From Kutzneria sp. CA-103260 (lineage in GTDB: Bacteria; Actinomycetota; Actinomycetes; Mycobacteriales; Pseudonocardiaceae): DNA of 64,000 bases. The notes under the pieces are model-generated. The model saw only the letters and a list, made by a program, of their open reading frames with translations. It had not been told where the DNA came from and did no database searches. The stretch is from NCBI RefSeq assembly GCF_018263855.1, contig NZ_CP073318.1:8928001-8992000 (forward strand), read 5' to 3'. The translations under genes and the position numbers were made by a program. Positions 28,321 to 38,636 of this stretch are shown one piece after another. Every line of letters begins with the position of its first letter. The first letter of the stretch is position 1.

Positions 28321-29387
28321 TTGCGGCCGAATTTGCCTTCTGCCACCTCGTAAATGCAGCGGACGCCATGCCTGGACAGCAAGTCGACGAGGTCGGCCTT
28401 CGGGAGTTCCGGCAACAGCACCGCGAGGTGCTCGTGCTCCACGTACCTGGCGTAGTCCAGCACCTGTCCCAAAGCCAGCCGGACGTACTCCCGCTCCGCC
28501 GACCCCTTCGCCTCGATCAGCTCGGCCCGGTCCACGTCGTACAGGTCGACCCGAAGGGGCCTTGTCTCGCCAGGCAGCAGGATTCCCTTCGCGATGACGC
28601 TGTGCTCGTCCTTCCGCCGCCACTCCCGGAAGCGCTTCACCAGCTCTGCCTCGACCCGGCTCGCGTTCCGCTTGGAGGTCCCGCTCACGGGGAACGTCCT
28701 CGTGCGGTGTGCCTCAACCGGCATGTCGAAGACCACCGGAAACGCGTTGCGGCTCGCCACATCCGGTGTCTTCACCTGCTCTGGTCGAAGTCCGAGCAAC
28801 TTCGCTCGCAGCGCGCGTGCCTCCGCCATCATTTCCGTGGGGTTGTCGACGAACTCCCGAGCGACCGAGGCATCCAGCCTGCTGCCCCACGTCTGCTTGC
28901 CTCTGTGATCGAGATGGTTGGCCGCTATGTCCGCCATCTTTCTCGCCACGCTGTTGATGTTGCGAAAGTCTGGGCCGTGCTCCTCAAGGGGGTGGAACTC
29001 CGCCGTTTGAAGGAGTTCCGACAGCTCGATGACTCGCGGGTCGCGCTCGGCGTCGGGCAGCTGCCGCCAACTGTTGGCCGCCAGGACCACGCAGGCGAGG
29101 ATGGTCTCCTCGCGGGTCCACGGTCGCACCGGAAAGTACTTCACCGTGAAGTCCAGCGCCGCCATCCGCCGCGCAACCGTTTGGTCGCCACCGGAGAAGT
29201 CCCCCGCGGCCATGCCCAGCGCGGCCCCGGCGATCGCCTTCGAGTCGTAGAGCTTCCCTTCAACCTCAAGGAAGTACGACTTCGCCTTGCCGAAGCCGTA
29301 CCTCCGGAGGAACTCGTCCCGACCGAGTTCGTCGAACTCGGCCACCGCCTTCAGAACGTCCGCGCGCGTCAGGTCCCCCAGAGCCAT
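28317..29387 (-). CDS. ScoMcrA-head-like protein with a C-terminal PD-(D/E)XK-like nuclease domain
   Basis: A 356-residue candidate stand-alone restriction or DNA-processing enzyme. Residues 1-85 (ADVLKAVAEFDELGRDEFLRRYGFGKAKSYFL...YDSKAIAGAALGMA) resemble the N-terminal head of ScoMcrA-type modification-dependent enzymes. Residues 88-165 contain W-T-R-E-E, RVIELSELLQ and DFRNINSVARKMADIA, the helical block usually placed before an HNH domain in such proteins. Instead of HNH, residues 275-320 carry RVDLYDVDRAELIEAKGS, a D281...E292-x-K294 arrangement typical of PD-(D/E)XK nucleases, followed by ALGQVLDYARYV. No methyltransferase is adjacent. The domain calls are by eye; the function is inferred. 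Confidence 0.68.
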   Translation of the reverse strand: MALGDLTRADVLKAVAEFDELGRDEFLRRYGFGKAKSYFLEVEGKLYDSKAIAGAALGMAAGDFSGGDQTVARRMAALDFTVKYFPVRPWTREETILACVVLAANSWRQLPDAERDPRVIELSELLQTAEFHPLEEHGPDFRNINSVARKMADIAANHLDHRGKQTWGSRLDASVAREFVDNPTEMMAEARALRAKLLGLRPEQVKTPDVASRNAFPVVFDMPVEAHRTRTFPVSGTSKRNASRVEAELVKRFREWRRKDEHSVIAKGILLPGETRPLRVDLYDVDRAELIEAKGSAEREYVRLALGQVLDYARYVEHEHLAVLLPELPKADLVDLLSRHGVRCIYEVAEGKFGRN

Positions 29388-29403
29388 CCGGACAGGCTAG
29401 CGG

Positions 29404-30006
29404 TCAGCCCAGGCCGATCTGCTGGTAGAAGTTCGTGTTGTCCCAGAACAGGAATTCCTCGTCCATCGTGCCCTGGCGGTTCCAGATGCCGACGGTGGCC
29501 ATGTTGATGGAGTACTTGCGGCCGGTGGGGGCGATGACGCCGCCCTTGCCGTCCGGCATGGGGCGGGTGAAGGTGCCCTGCATGACACCGGTGACCGCGG
29601 TCAGGTTGTCCTTCGCGACGCGGAGCGGGTGGCTGTGGATGTGGGTGTCGGGGGCCCAGACGAACATCGCGGCCAGGTCGGCGATGTGCTTGTCGATGCC
29701 GTCGGTGTAGTGGCCGTCGGGCCAGTGCACGCGGATCGTGCGGGCGTGGCTCTCGTGCAGGCGGGCCCAGTCGGCCTGGGAGAAGACCACGAAGTCCAGT
29801 TCGTCGAACGTCTTGAGGTGCTGCCGTTCCTGCGCGCTCAGGTTGGACGGGTAGGGCGGGTTGGGCACGGGCGTCGATGCGGGGTCCGGCAACAGGTTCG
29901 GGTGCGCGTCGGCGGCGAAGGCCGTGCCGTCGGCGACTGCGGTCAGGGCCAGCGCGCCGAAGACGGCGGCGCCGCCGCTGCAGATCAGGGTCCGGCGGTC
30001 GATCAT
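29404..30006 (-). CDS. Exported SnoaL-like/NTF2-fold protein
   Basis: A 200-residue protein with a Tat-type signal (MIDRRTLICSGGAAVFGALALTA, with twin Arg at 4-5) and probable cleavage near the AFAADA region. The mature part looks like an NTF2-fold SnoaL/ester-cyclase-like domain: RVHWPDGHYTDGIDKHIADLAAMF and MDEEFLFWDNTNFYQQIGL are characteristic. It probably binds or isomerises a small molecule outside the membrane; the substrate is unknown. It is divergent from a LysR regulator, its likely controller. Confidence 0.8.
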   Translation of the reverse strand: MIDRRTLICSGGAAVFGALALTAVADGTAFAADAHPNLLPDPASTPVPNPPYPSNLSAQERQHLKTFDELDFVVFSQADWARLHESHARTIRVHWPDGHYTDGIDKHIADLAAMFVWAPDTHIHSHPLRVAKDNLTAVTGVMQGTFTRPMPDGKGGVIAPTGRKYSINMATVGIWNRQGTMDEEFLFWDNTNFYQQIGLG

Positions 30007-30126
30007 GGGGTCCTCCTCGAAAGATGGTGGCGGCCCTCATGAAACGTCCGGCCTTCGCGCCGGGCCATCGCCTGCTGTGGCCCGACTCATTCATCAGGTT
30101 TATGGCATGGCAGCCACCGATAAGCT

Positions 30127-30999
30127 GTGGTCGTGTCCACCGCCCAGGACCTGGTCGCACTCCGCTCGTTCCTCGCCGTCTACCGGACGGGCGGCGTGGC
30201 CCGGGCCGCCGAGCAGTTGGGTTTGTCACAGCCCGCGGTGTCCCATCACCTGCGCACCGTCGAGACCTTCACCGGCCGGCCCCTGTTCGCCCGGTCCGGC
30301 CGGGGCATCGCCCCCACCGAGGCCGGCCACGTCCTCGCCGCCGAGGTCGCCCCGCACCTGGACGGTCTCGACCTCGTCATCGACGGCCGTCGCACCCTCG
30401 ACGCCGGCCCCGTCTTCCTCGGCGCCCCCGCCGCCCAGTTCGACCACCACATCGCCACCGCCCTCGGCCCCCTGGTCGACCAGGGCGTCTGCCTCCGCCA
30501 CCGGGTCGGCCTGTCCGACGACCTCATCGCCGCCCTGCTCGACGACCGCCTCGACATCGCCGTCATCACCAAGATCGAGGGCACTCCCCGCACCCGGCTG
30601 CACCTTCGCCACTGGTTCGACGAGGAGTTCGTCCTCATCGGCCGCCCCGACCAGCCCCCGTTCCGCATCGAGGACCTCACCTCACGCCGCTTCGTCGGCT
30701 ACTCCGAGGCCATGCCCATGCTGCGCCGCTATTTCCGCTCCTGCTGGGACCTCCCCGCCCCGCACGCCGCCGTCACCATCCCGGACATGACCTCGATCCT
30801 CGCCTACGCCGCCGACAGCACCCTGCTCTCCGTCGTCCCCATCCACCACGCCCGCGCCGCCCTGGACGCCGGCCGCCTCGCGATCCTCCACCGCCCTCCC
30901 GCCCCCGTTCTGAACCCCATCTACCTAGCCACCCGCCGCGGCCGCCAATCCCGCCCCCACCTGAAAACCGTCTTCGACGCCCTCCTGGCCACGGCCTGA
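30127..30999 (+). CDS. LysR-family transcriptional regulator
   Basis: A 290-residue LysR regulator of normal length. The N-terminal winged helix is standard (LVALRSFLAVYRTGGVARAAEQLGLSQPAVSHHLRTVE), and the rest is a periplasmic-binding-like effector domain (DDLIAALLDDRLDIAVITK, EEFVLIGRPDQPPF). Divergent placement 120 bases from the SnoaL-like gene fits the usual LysR pattern of activating its neighbour. The intergenic stretch contains TTAT-N16-ATAA near 30103, a possible binding site. The start is GTG 30127; GTG 30133 is possible. Confidence 0.88.
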   Translation: MVVSTAQDLVALRSFLAVYRTGGVARAAEQLGLSQPAVSHHLRTVETFTGRPLFARSGRGIAPTEAGHVLAAEVAPHLDGLDLVIDGRRTLDAGPVFLGAPAAQFDHHIATALGPLVDQGVCLRHRVGLSDDLIAALLDDRLDIAVITKIEGTPRTRLHLRHWFDEEFVLIGRPDQPPFRIEDLTSRRFVGYSEAMPMLRRYFRSCWDLPAPHAAVTIPDMTSILAYAADSTLLSVVPIHHARAALDAGRLAILHRPPAPVLNPIYLATRRGRQSRPHLKTVFDALLATA

Positions 31000-31197
31000 G
31001 AGGAAGGAATGAGCGAGACGGCCCAGCCGTGGGATCGGGCAGGCAGAGCGCGAGGGGGATGGAAGCGAAGCGAGATCAGCGAAGGAAGGCCACAGCAACC
31101 GCAAGCGGCAGCTGAGAAAGTTGAGGGCCGCAAGAGACATCAAAACGGCCCAGGCAAACCACAGCGGCAGTCAGGGACCAGCAGCCAAGCCTCCGGC

Positions 31198-31380
31198 CGA
31201 GCGAAGCGAAGCCCTACCTGGCGACCCAGGGCGAGCGAAGCGAAGCCCCCCAAACGGAGCCTTCAACCCGGAGTTTGGGGGTCAAGGGGGCGAAGCCCCC
31301 TTGCTTGGGGTCTGGGGCGAGAGCCCCAGAAAACACTGCGAGGGGCCCAGGTTCGCGCATTCCGCGAACGCAGACCCCTC
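31198..31380. repeat. Direct repeats and four tandem hairpins beside tRNA-Gly
   Basis: The 388-base gap 31000-31387 holds no believable gene. It contains a 17-base direct repeat, CGAGCGAAGCGAAGCCC at 31198 and 31232, then four hairpins. These are CCCCCAAAC/GTTTGGGGG (31247-31281), an 8-bp stem with GAA loop (31284-31302), TCTGGGGC-GAGA-GCCCCAGA (31311-31330), and a two-part stem GAGGGG/CCCCTC enclosing GTTCGCG/CGCGAAC (31340-31380). The last begins eight bases beyond the tRNA 3' end and may help to end or process the tRNA transcript. Such palindromic tracts are probably dispersed repeats in this genome. Confidence 0.65.
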
Positions 31381-31387
31381 AGCACCG

Positions 31388-31458
31388 AGCGGGTGACGGG
31401 AATCGAACCCGCGTTTACAGCTTGGGAAGCTGTCATTCTACCATTGAACTACACCCGC
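31388..31458 (-). tRNA. tRNA-Gly (anticodon CCC)
   Basis: A 71-base tRNA on the minus strand. The acceptor stem GCGGGTG/CACCCGC is perfect, the discriminator is U, and the anticodon arm ACAGC-TTCCCAA-GCTGT gives CCC, reading GGG. The T-arm is CGGGTTCGATTCCCG. The CCA end is not encoded. A tRNA-Gly beside dcd also occurs in mycobacteria. Confidence 0.93.
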
Positions 31459-31527
31459 ATGATCGTCCGTAGCTTACACGACGGGGCGTGGGCGTCCAGC
31501 ACCCGGGTGGGCGGCTACGCTGTCCGG

Positions 31528-32109
31528 GTGCTGCTGAGTGACCGGGACCTGCGCAAAGAGATCGAGGCCGGGCGGCTGGTGTTGGAGCCGCTGGAGGTGG
31601 ATCTTGTTCAGCCGTCGAGCATCGACGTGCGGCTGGACCGGTTCTTCCGGGTGTTCAACAACACGAAGTACACGCACATCGATCCGAGTCAGCAGCAGGA
31701 TGACCTGACGACGCTGGTGGAGACGGAGGGCGATGAGCCCTTCGTGCTGCATCCGGGGGAGTTCGTGCTGGGGGCGACGTTCGAGCGGGTGAGCCTGCCG
31801 GACGATCTGGCGGGCCGCCTGGAGGGCAAGTCCTCGCTGGGGCGCCTGGGGCTGCTGACGCACTCGACGGCGGGCTTCATCGACCCGGGTTTCGAGGGGC
31901 ACATCACGTTGGAGCTGTCCAACGTCTCGAATCTGCCGATCACGTTGTGGCCGGGCATGAAGATCGGCCAGCTGTGCCTGTTCCGGCTGGAGAGCCCGGC
32001 GGAGCATCCGTACGGGTCGAAGCGCGCGGGGTCGAGGTATCAGGGCCAGCGGGGGCCGACGCCGTCGAGGTCGTACCTGAACTTCCAGCGCACGGACACG
32101 AGCCGCTAG
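31528..32109 (+). CDS. dcd: dCTP deaminase, dUMP-forming type
   Basis: A 193-residue trimeric enzyme that deaminates dCTP and, in actinobacterial members, also hydrolyses the product to dUMP. VLLSDRDLRKEIEAGRL starts the protein. DLVQPSSIDVRLDRFFRVFNN, RLEGKSSLGRLGLLTHSTAGFIDPG with the catalytic Glu-Gly-Lys-Ser-Ser segment, and GSRYQGQRGPTPSRSY near the C-terminus are near-identical to the mycobacterial enzyme as I recall it. GTG 31528 matches the known N-terminus; the frame is open further upstream only by chance through the tRNA and hairpins. It is convergent and overlapping at the stop with the CDF gene. Confidence 0.96.
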   Translation: MLLSDRDLRKEIEAGRLVLEPLEVDLVQPSSIDVRLDRFFRVFNNTKYTHIDPSQQQDDLTTLVETEGDEPFVLHPGEFVLGATFERVSLPDDLAGRLEGKSSLGRLGLLTHSTAGFIDPGFEGHITLELSNVSNLPITLWPGMKIGQLCLFRLESPAEHPYGSKRAGSRYQGQRGPTPSRSYLNFQRTDTSR

Positions 32110-33089
32110 TCGGCGACGAACTCCTGGCCGTAGCGGGCCAGGACACGGGCCCGGAGGTCCTGGTCCTCGCGGGGCACGGGTTCGAGGAAGATCTCGTCGA
32201 GCGAGGGGAACTCGGCGGTGAGTTCGGCGGCGATGCGCACGCAGGCCCGTTCGAGGTCGGCGGCGCCGAGGTTGTCGTCGAAGTCGAGGCGGGCGCAGAG
32301 CAGGACCCGGTCGGTGCCGGTGAGCATGGTGAGCAGGTCGACGACGACTTCGACCTCGGGGGCGGCGGCGAGGCGGGCGCGAACGGCTCGGACCAGGGCG
32401 ACGTCGGCCTGCCGGCCGATGAGCAGGCCCCGGTTGGTGCGCCCGAGCACGTAGGCGCACACGGCGAGCAGCACGGCGATGAGCAGCGAGGCGACGCCGT
32501 CGTAGACGACGGAGCCGGTGAGCTGGTGCAGCAGCAGCCCGAAGAACGCCAGCAGCAGGCCGATGAGGGCGGCGGCATCCTCGAAGAACACGGTCTTGGC
32601 GGTGGGGTCGTCGATGTCGGCCAGGTACTTGACGATGGAGGTGCCCTCCTCGGCGGCCTCCCGGCGGATCTGGACGACGGCCCGCGACAGCGACACGGAC
32701 TCCAGCACGAAGCCCAGGGCCAGCACGATGTAGGCGACGGTCGGGTTGCCCTCGTCGGCGGCGTCGCCGGTCAGGGCGTCGTAGCCCTGGATGAACGCGA
32801 ACACGGCGCCGGAGGTGAAGATCGAGACGGCGGCCAGCAGCGACCAGAAGTAGCGCTCCTTGCCGTAGCCGAAGGGGTGCCGGCGGTCGGCGGGCCGTTC
32901 GGATCGGCGCAGCGCCGTGAGCAGCAGCGCCTCGGTGATGGTGTCGGCCACCGAGTGGCCGGCCTCGGCCAGCATCGCGGCCGATCCGCTGAGCACGCCG
33001 GCGACCGCCTTCATCAGGGCGATCCCGACGTTGATGCCAAGCGCCACCAACACGGTGAGTGTGCTCTCGCCGCTGCTTTCATCCGCCAC
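32106..33089 (-). CDS. Cation diffusion facilitator family transporter
   Basis: A 327-residue CDF transporter exporting divalent metal (zinc, iron or manganese) by proton exchange. About six helices are followed by a cytoplasmic metal-sensing domain. Signatures: SGSAAMLAEAGHSVADTITEALLL with the His-x3-Asp site in helix 2, RRHPFGYGKERYFWSLLAAV, and FFEDAAALIGLLLAF for helix 5. The start is GTG 33089; a longer reading into 33446 adds unrelated sequence. It is convergent with dcd, the stops overlapping. Confidence 0.9.
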   Translation of the reverse strand: MADESSGESTLTVLVALGINVGIALMKAVAGVLSGSAAMLAEAGHSVADTITEALLLTALRRSERPADRRHPFGYGKERYFWSLLAAVSIFTSGAVFAFIQGYDALTGDAADEGNPTVAYIVLALGFVLESVSLSRAVVQIRREAAEEGTSIVKYLADIDDPTAKTVFFEDAAALIGLLLAFFGLLLHQLTGSVVYDGVASLLIAVLLAVCAYVLGRTNRGLLIGRQADVALVRAVRARLAAAPEVEVVVDLLTMLTGTDRVLLCARLDFDDNLGAADLERACVRIAAELTAEFPSLDEIFLEPVPREDQDLRARVLARYGQEFVAD

Positions 33090-33264
33090 GGGAATTACCG
33101 TAACCGAATTCGCGCGCAACCAGGCTAAGAGTTGGCGCGTCCTTTGACGTTCACCTGAACAGTCGATGATGGACGGTCGATTTCCCTTGTGTAGCAAGGC
33201 AACCCGTGCAACTGGCGGCACGTCTCCTGCTCGGAGACAACACCACCGCAGGGGGGAAATTATT

Positions 33265-34290
33265 ATGAAGCGCTTCGCCGTCGCGGCTCTTGCACTCGGT
33301 CTGCCGCTACTGTCCGTCGCGACCGCGCACGCCGACACCAGCACCGTCACCATCTCGGGCGTCGCCTGGAAGGACCTGAACGGGGATGGCATCCGCCAAG
33401 CCGACGAGCCGGTGCTGCCGGGCATCAAGATCGGCGACACCACCACCGACGCGATGGGTCGCTACACGCTGACCGACGTGCCGTACATGGGCACCGGCCA
33501 GGCCGACTCGCCGCGGGTGCAGGCCAGCCAGCTCAGCATCGAGGGCGGCAAGTTCACGCTGACCCGCCCGCACCAGGGCCCGGCCGCGACCGACTCCGAC
33601 TTCGACTGGGTCAACGGCTGGCTGAACGTGGACCACCCGCCGGTGGACGGCGTGTTGGACAACATGGACGTGGGCTACATGCCGGCCAAGTCCGACCCGT
33701 GGCTGAAGGCCCTCACGCCCGAGCAGGCCAACCCGGTGCACGTCGGCGACCACCTCACCTACGACGTCACGGTCACCACCAACGACTTCCCGGGCTACTA
33801 CCACCTGCGGGTGGCCTTCCCGGACGGCATCCAGCCGGACAAGGTCCAGGAGACGCCGGGTGTGGGGGTGGAGTTCCCGAACCCGCAGACGGTCGACCTG
33901 CTGCCGACCCACAACCAGGACCCGAGCTCGGTGATCACCCGGACGGTCACCGCCACCGTGACCAAGCCGACCAGCGGCAAGGTCACCGCTGAGCTGGTCG
34001 ACACCCAGGGTGACGTGAACCCGATCAACAACGAGAAGTCGGTGCAGGTCACCGCGGTCGACACCGGTTCGACCACGCCGCCGAGCACGACCACGGCCAC
34101 CCCGGCGCCGACCGTCACGACCACCCCGGCGCCGACGAGCCCCAATGCTCAGCCGGTTGGCTACGCGGCCCCCAAGCCGGCGGCGCTGGCCAACACCGGC
34201 GTGGACCCGGTGTGGCCGCTGGTCGCGGGCCTGACACTGCTGGCCGGCGGGGCCGGGGCGATCTTCCTCGCCCGCCGCCGCCGCGCCTGA
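33265..34290 (+). CDS. Secreted SdrD-B-like protein with LAxTG sorting signal
   Basis: A 341-residue exported protein. A Sec signal peptide (MKRFAVAALALGLPLLSVATAHA) precedes a prealbumin-like SdrD-B module with VAWKDLNGDGIRQADEPVLPGI, typical of Ca-binding Gram-positive surface repeats. Residues ~145-265 form a DUF11/CARDB-like beta domain (HVGDHLTYDVTVTTND...DVNPINNEKSVQV), then a Thr/Pro stalk. The C-terminus is LANTG, a hydrophobic helix and RRRR. That is a class E sortase (LAxTG) signal, so the protein should be covalently attached to peptidoglycan. ATG 33265 is preceded by GGGGGG eight bases upstream. Confidence 0.88.
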   Translation: MKRFAVAALALGLPLLSVATAHADTSTVTISGVAWKDLNGDGIRQADEPVLPGIKIGDTTTDAMGRYTLTDVPYMGTGQADSPRVQASQLSIEGGKFTLTRPHQGPAATDSDFDWVNGWLNVDHPPVDGVLDNMDVGYMPAKSDPWLKALTPEQANPVHVGDHLTYDVTVTTNDFPGYYHLRVAFPDGIQPDKVQETPGVGVEFPNPQTVDLLPTHNQDPSSVITRTVTATVTKPTSGKVTAELVDTQGDVNPINNEKSVQVTAVDTGSTTPPSTTTATPAPTVTTTPAPTSPNAQPVGYAAPKPAALANTGVDPVWPLVAGLTLLAGGAGAIFLARRRRA

Positions 34291-34300
34291 GGCAAAACGA

Positions 34301-34332
34301 AAGGGGACGGTGCCAGCAGGCACCGCCCCCTT
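34301..34332. terminator. Terminator between surface protein and EtfD genes
   Basis: AAGGGG-A-CGGTGCC and GGCACCG-C-CCCCTT form a stem of about 13 pairs with one mismatch around AGCA. Both flanks are A/T-bearing, so it can serve both convergent genes. Confidence 0.78.
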
Positions 34333-34345
34333 CGAACGTGCGGAT

Positions 34346-36553
34346 CTACACCTGAGCCGCGGGCTGCTCGTCGCCACGCTTCACGGCGGCGAGCAGCAGC
34401 TGCGCCACGTCGACGACCTCGACGTGCTCGCCGGCGGCCTGCTCCGACTTCCGGGCGGTCAGACCGTCGCTGAGCATGACCCGGCAGAACGGGCAGCCGG
34501 TGGCGATCTTCGTCGGCGCGGTGCCGAGGGCCTCGTCGACCCGCTCGACGTTGATCCGCTTGCCGATCCGCTCCTCCATCCACATCCGCGCGCCGCCGGC
34601 CCCGCAGCACATGGACCGGTCACCGTGCCGCGGCATCTCCCGCAGCTCGGCCCCGGTCGCGCCGACCAGCTCGCGCGGCGCGTCGTAGACCTTGTTGTGC
34701 CGGCCCAGGTAGCACGGGTCGTGGTAGGTGACGTCCTCGGCGATCGGGGCCACCGGCACCAGCCGCTTCTCCCGCACCAGCCGGTTGAGCAGCTGAGTGT
34801 GGTGCACGACCTCGTACATGCCGCCCAGCTGCGGGTACTCGTTGGCCAGGGTGTTGAAGCAGTGCGCGCAGGTGACGACGATCTTGCGCTTGCCCGGCTC
34901 CCGTCCGTCGAAGACGGTGTTGAGCACCTCGACGTTCTGCTGGGCCAGCATCTGGAACAGGAACTCGTTGCCGGCGCGGCGGGCCGGGTCGCCGGTGCAG
35001 GTCTCCTCCGGCCCGAGCACGGTGAACTTCACGTCGGCGTTGTGCAGCAGCTCGGCCACGGCCTGGGTGGTCTTCTTGGCCCGGTCCTCGAACGCGCCCG
35101 CGCAGCCGACCCAGAACAGGTACTCGACGTCGGCGGCCAGCTCGCCGCCGAACACCGGCACCTCGAACGGCAGGCCCTCGGTCCAGGCCAGCCGGTCCTT
35201 GGCGTTCTGGCCCCAGGGGTTGCCCTTGTTCTCCAGGTTCTTGAACATCCCGCCGAGCTCGGTGGGGAAGTTGGACTCGATCAGCACCTGGTAGCGGCGC
35301 ATGTCGACGATGTGGTCGACGTGCTCGATGTCCACCGGGCACTGCTCGACGCAGGCGCCGCAGCTGGTGCACGACCACAGCACGTCGGGGTCGATGACGC
35401 CCATCTCCTCCGGACCGCCGATCAGCGGCCGGCCGGACTCGGCCAGGGCGAGCACGTCGATCTTGGCCAGCCGGGCCTCGGCGTCGTCGCCGACGATGCC
35501 GATCTCGTCGCCGGCCATGTCCTTGCGGCCGCCGGCCAGCAGGTACGGGGCCTTGGCGTAGGCGTGGTCGCGCAGCTGGGTGATGACCAGCTTGGGCGAG
35601 AGCGGCTTGCCGGTGTTCCAGGCCGGGCACTGGGACTGGCAGCGGCCGCACTCGGTGCAGGTGCTGAAGTCCAGCCAGCCCTTCCAGCTGAAGTCCTCGA
35701 CCTTGCCGGCGCCGAAGACGTCTTTCTCCGGGTCGGCCTCCTCGAAGTCCAGCGGCTTGCCGGCGCTCATCATCGGCCGCAGCGCGCCCAGCGCCACCGC
35801 GCCGTCGTCCTCGCGCTTGAAGTAGATGTTGAAGAAGGCGCTGAACCGGTGCCAGGCCACGCCCATGGTCAGGTTCTTCGAGACCACGGCCAGCCAGATC
35901 ATGCCGGACAGCAGCTTGATCACGGCCATCACCGACACCAGGTCGGGGTTGGCCGGCAGCAGGTGGCCCAGCGGCGCGGTGACGAAGTTGGCCCACAGCG
36001 GCTGGTCCTCCAGCCCGCTGGCCTCCTTGAAGACCTTCACGCCGAGGATGCCCAGGCCCTCGATGATGACCACGGCCTCGACGAAGTAGGCCTGCCTGAA
36101 GTTGGAGCCGGCGAACCGGGACAGCCGGTCGGCCCGGCGCGGGTGGTTGAGCTGGCGGATCACCGCCAGGGCCACGCCGCCGACCACGGTGCCCACGCCG
36201 AGCACCTCGGTGACGAAGTTCCACACCGCCCAGTCGCCGATGATCGGCCAGTGCCAGGCCGGCACGAAGACCTCGCCGTAGGCCTCGAACAGCACGAGCG
36301 AGCCGATCAGGAAGCCCCACATCACCAGCCAGTGCCACGGCGCGACGGTGCGCACCTTGGCCATCCTGGTGTGCGCGGCGAACTCCTTGACCAGGGTGCC
36401 GAGCCTGGGCAGGAACGGGCCGTTGCGGGTGGGATCGGGCTGCCCGAGCCGGATGGTCCGCACCTGGCGCAGCACGGCCGCGACGAACATCCCCCACGCG
36501 ACCAGGCTGACGGCAACACCGATCACGCCGAGCGTGACCTGTAGAGCACCCAT
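34346..36553 (-). CDS. Membrane Fe-S oxidoreductase, EtfD-like
   Basis: A 735-residue protein with five or six N-terminal helices, two 4Fe-4S cysteine clusters (FSTCTECGRCQSQCPAW and SCTSCGACVEQCPVDIEHVD) and two CCG domains (FWVGCAGAFEDRA...TCAHCFNTLANEYPQ, and DPCYLGRHN...MCCGAGGARMW). This matches Rv0338c/EtfD of M. tuberculosis. There it takes electrons from ETF during beta-oxidation and passes them to menaquinone, and it is needed for FadE activity. It lies at the membrane. A perfect 16-base GTTACTGGCCAGTAAC palindrome in its promoter ties it to the fatty-acid operator set. Confidence 0.9.
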   Translation of the reverse strand: MGALQVTLGVIGVAVSLVAWGMFVAAVLRQVRTIRLGQPDPTRNGPFLPRLGTLVKEFAAHTRMAKVRTVAPWHWLVMWGFLIGSLVLFEAYGEVFVPAWHWPIIGDWAVWNFVTEVLGVGTVVGGVALAVIRQLNHPRRADRLSRFAGSNFRQAYFVEAVVIIEGLGILGVKVFKEASGLEDQPLWANFVTAPLGHLLPANPDLVSVMAVIKLLSGMIWLAVVSKNLTMGVAWHRFSAFFNIYFKREDDGAVALGALRPMMSAGKPLDFEEADPEKDVFGAGKVEDFSWKGWLDFSTCTECGRCQSQCPAWNTGKPLSPKLVITQLRDHAYAKAPYLLAGGRKDMAGDEIGIVGDDAEARLAKIDVLALAESGRPLIGGPEEMGVIDPDVLWSCTSCGACVEQCPVDIEHVDHIVDMRRYQVLIESNFPTELGGMFKNLENKGNPWGQNAKDRLAWTEGLPFEVPVFGGELAADVEYLFWVGCAGAFEDRAKKTTQAVAELLHNADVKFTVLGPEETCTGDPARRAGNEFLFQMLAQQNVEVLNTVFDGREPGKRKIVVTCAHCFNTLANEYPQLGGMYEVVHHTQLLNRLVREKRLVPVAPIAEDVTYHDPCYLGRHNKVYDAPRELVGATGAELREMPRHGDRSMCCGAGGARMWMEERIGKRINVERVDEALGTAPTKIATGCPFCRVMLSDGLTARKSEQAAGEHVEVVDVAQLLLAAVKRGDEQPAAQV

Positions 36554-36604
36554 TGCTCCCTCGCCCTTCCGTTACGGACAAGTCGTCCGGGAAGCCTAAA
36601 CGAT

Positions 36605-36620
36605 GTTACTGGCCAGTAAC
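36605..36620. promoter_or_regulatory. Perfect fatty-acid operator upstream of the EtfD gene
   Basis: GTTACTGGCCAGTAAC is a perfect 16-base palindrome containing TACT-GGCC-AGTA, the same 12-base core as at 2914-2925. It is the best copy of the motif in the window, 52 bases before the EtfD start. Only one copy is present here. Confidence 0.78.
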
Positions 36621-36691
36621 TACTTGACGTGGCCGGGATCGCACAGCGGTGGGAACATCCGAGCCGGGTCTCGCGTTGGACGAGCAGGAAG

Positions 36692-36712
36692 CTTGAGCGG
36701 AATGGACTCAAC
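36692..36712 (+). promoter_or_regulatory. HAIR element 1 upstream of dnaK (HspR operator)
   Basis: CTTGAGC-N7-ACTCAAC matches the HspR-associated inverted repeat CTTGAGT-N7-ACTCAAG at all but the outermost pair. HspR with DnaK as co-repressor is known to bind such sites. Confidence 0.88.
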
Positions 36713-36730
36713 TCCGGTCGGCCTGGCAAA

Positions 36731-36751
36731 CTTGAGTCGACGCTGCTCAAC
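36731..36751 (+). promoter_or_regulatory. HAIR element 2 upstream of dnaK
   Basis: CTTGAGT-N7-GCTCAAC, 39 bases after the first HAIR element and 35 before the dnaK start. The left arm is a perfect match and the right arm has two changes. Paired sites suggest cooperative HspR binding. Confidence 0.82.
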
Positions 36752-36785
36752 CGGCAGCGGGGCACCAGTATCGGGAGGCAGTTCA

Positions 36786-38632
<1,847 letters not shown>

Positions 38633-38636
<4 letters not shown>

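Noticed and set aside
31198..31248. Direct repeats resembling a short CRISPR array
   Set aside because: Only two copies of a 17-base unit, spacing too short, no cas genes, and the region is a hairpin cluster.
31009..31527. Long N-terminal extension of the dcd reading frame
   Set aside because: It runs through hairpins and the tRNA-Gly gene; the conserved protein starts at VLLSDRDLRKEI (GTG 31528).
34310..36544. A 744-codon open frame opposite the EtfD-like gene
   Set aside because: Shadow of a conserved Fe-S oxidoreductase; composition dominated by Gly, Leu, Val, Ala, His and Arg with no domain.
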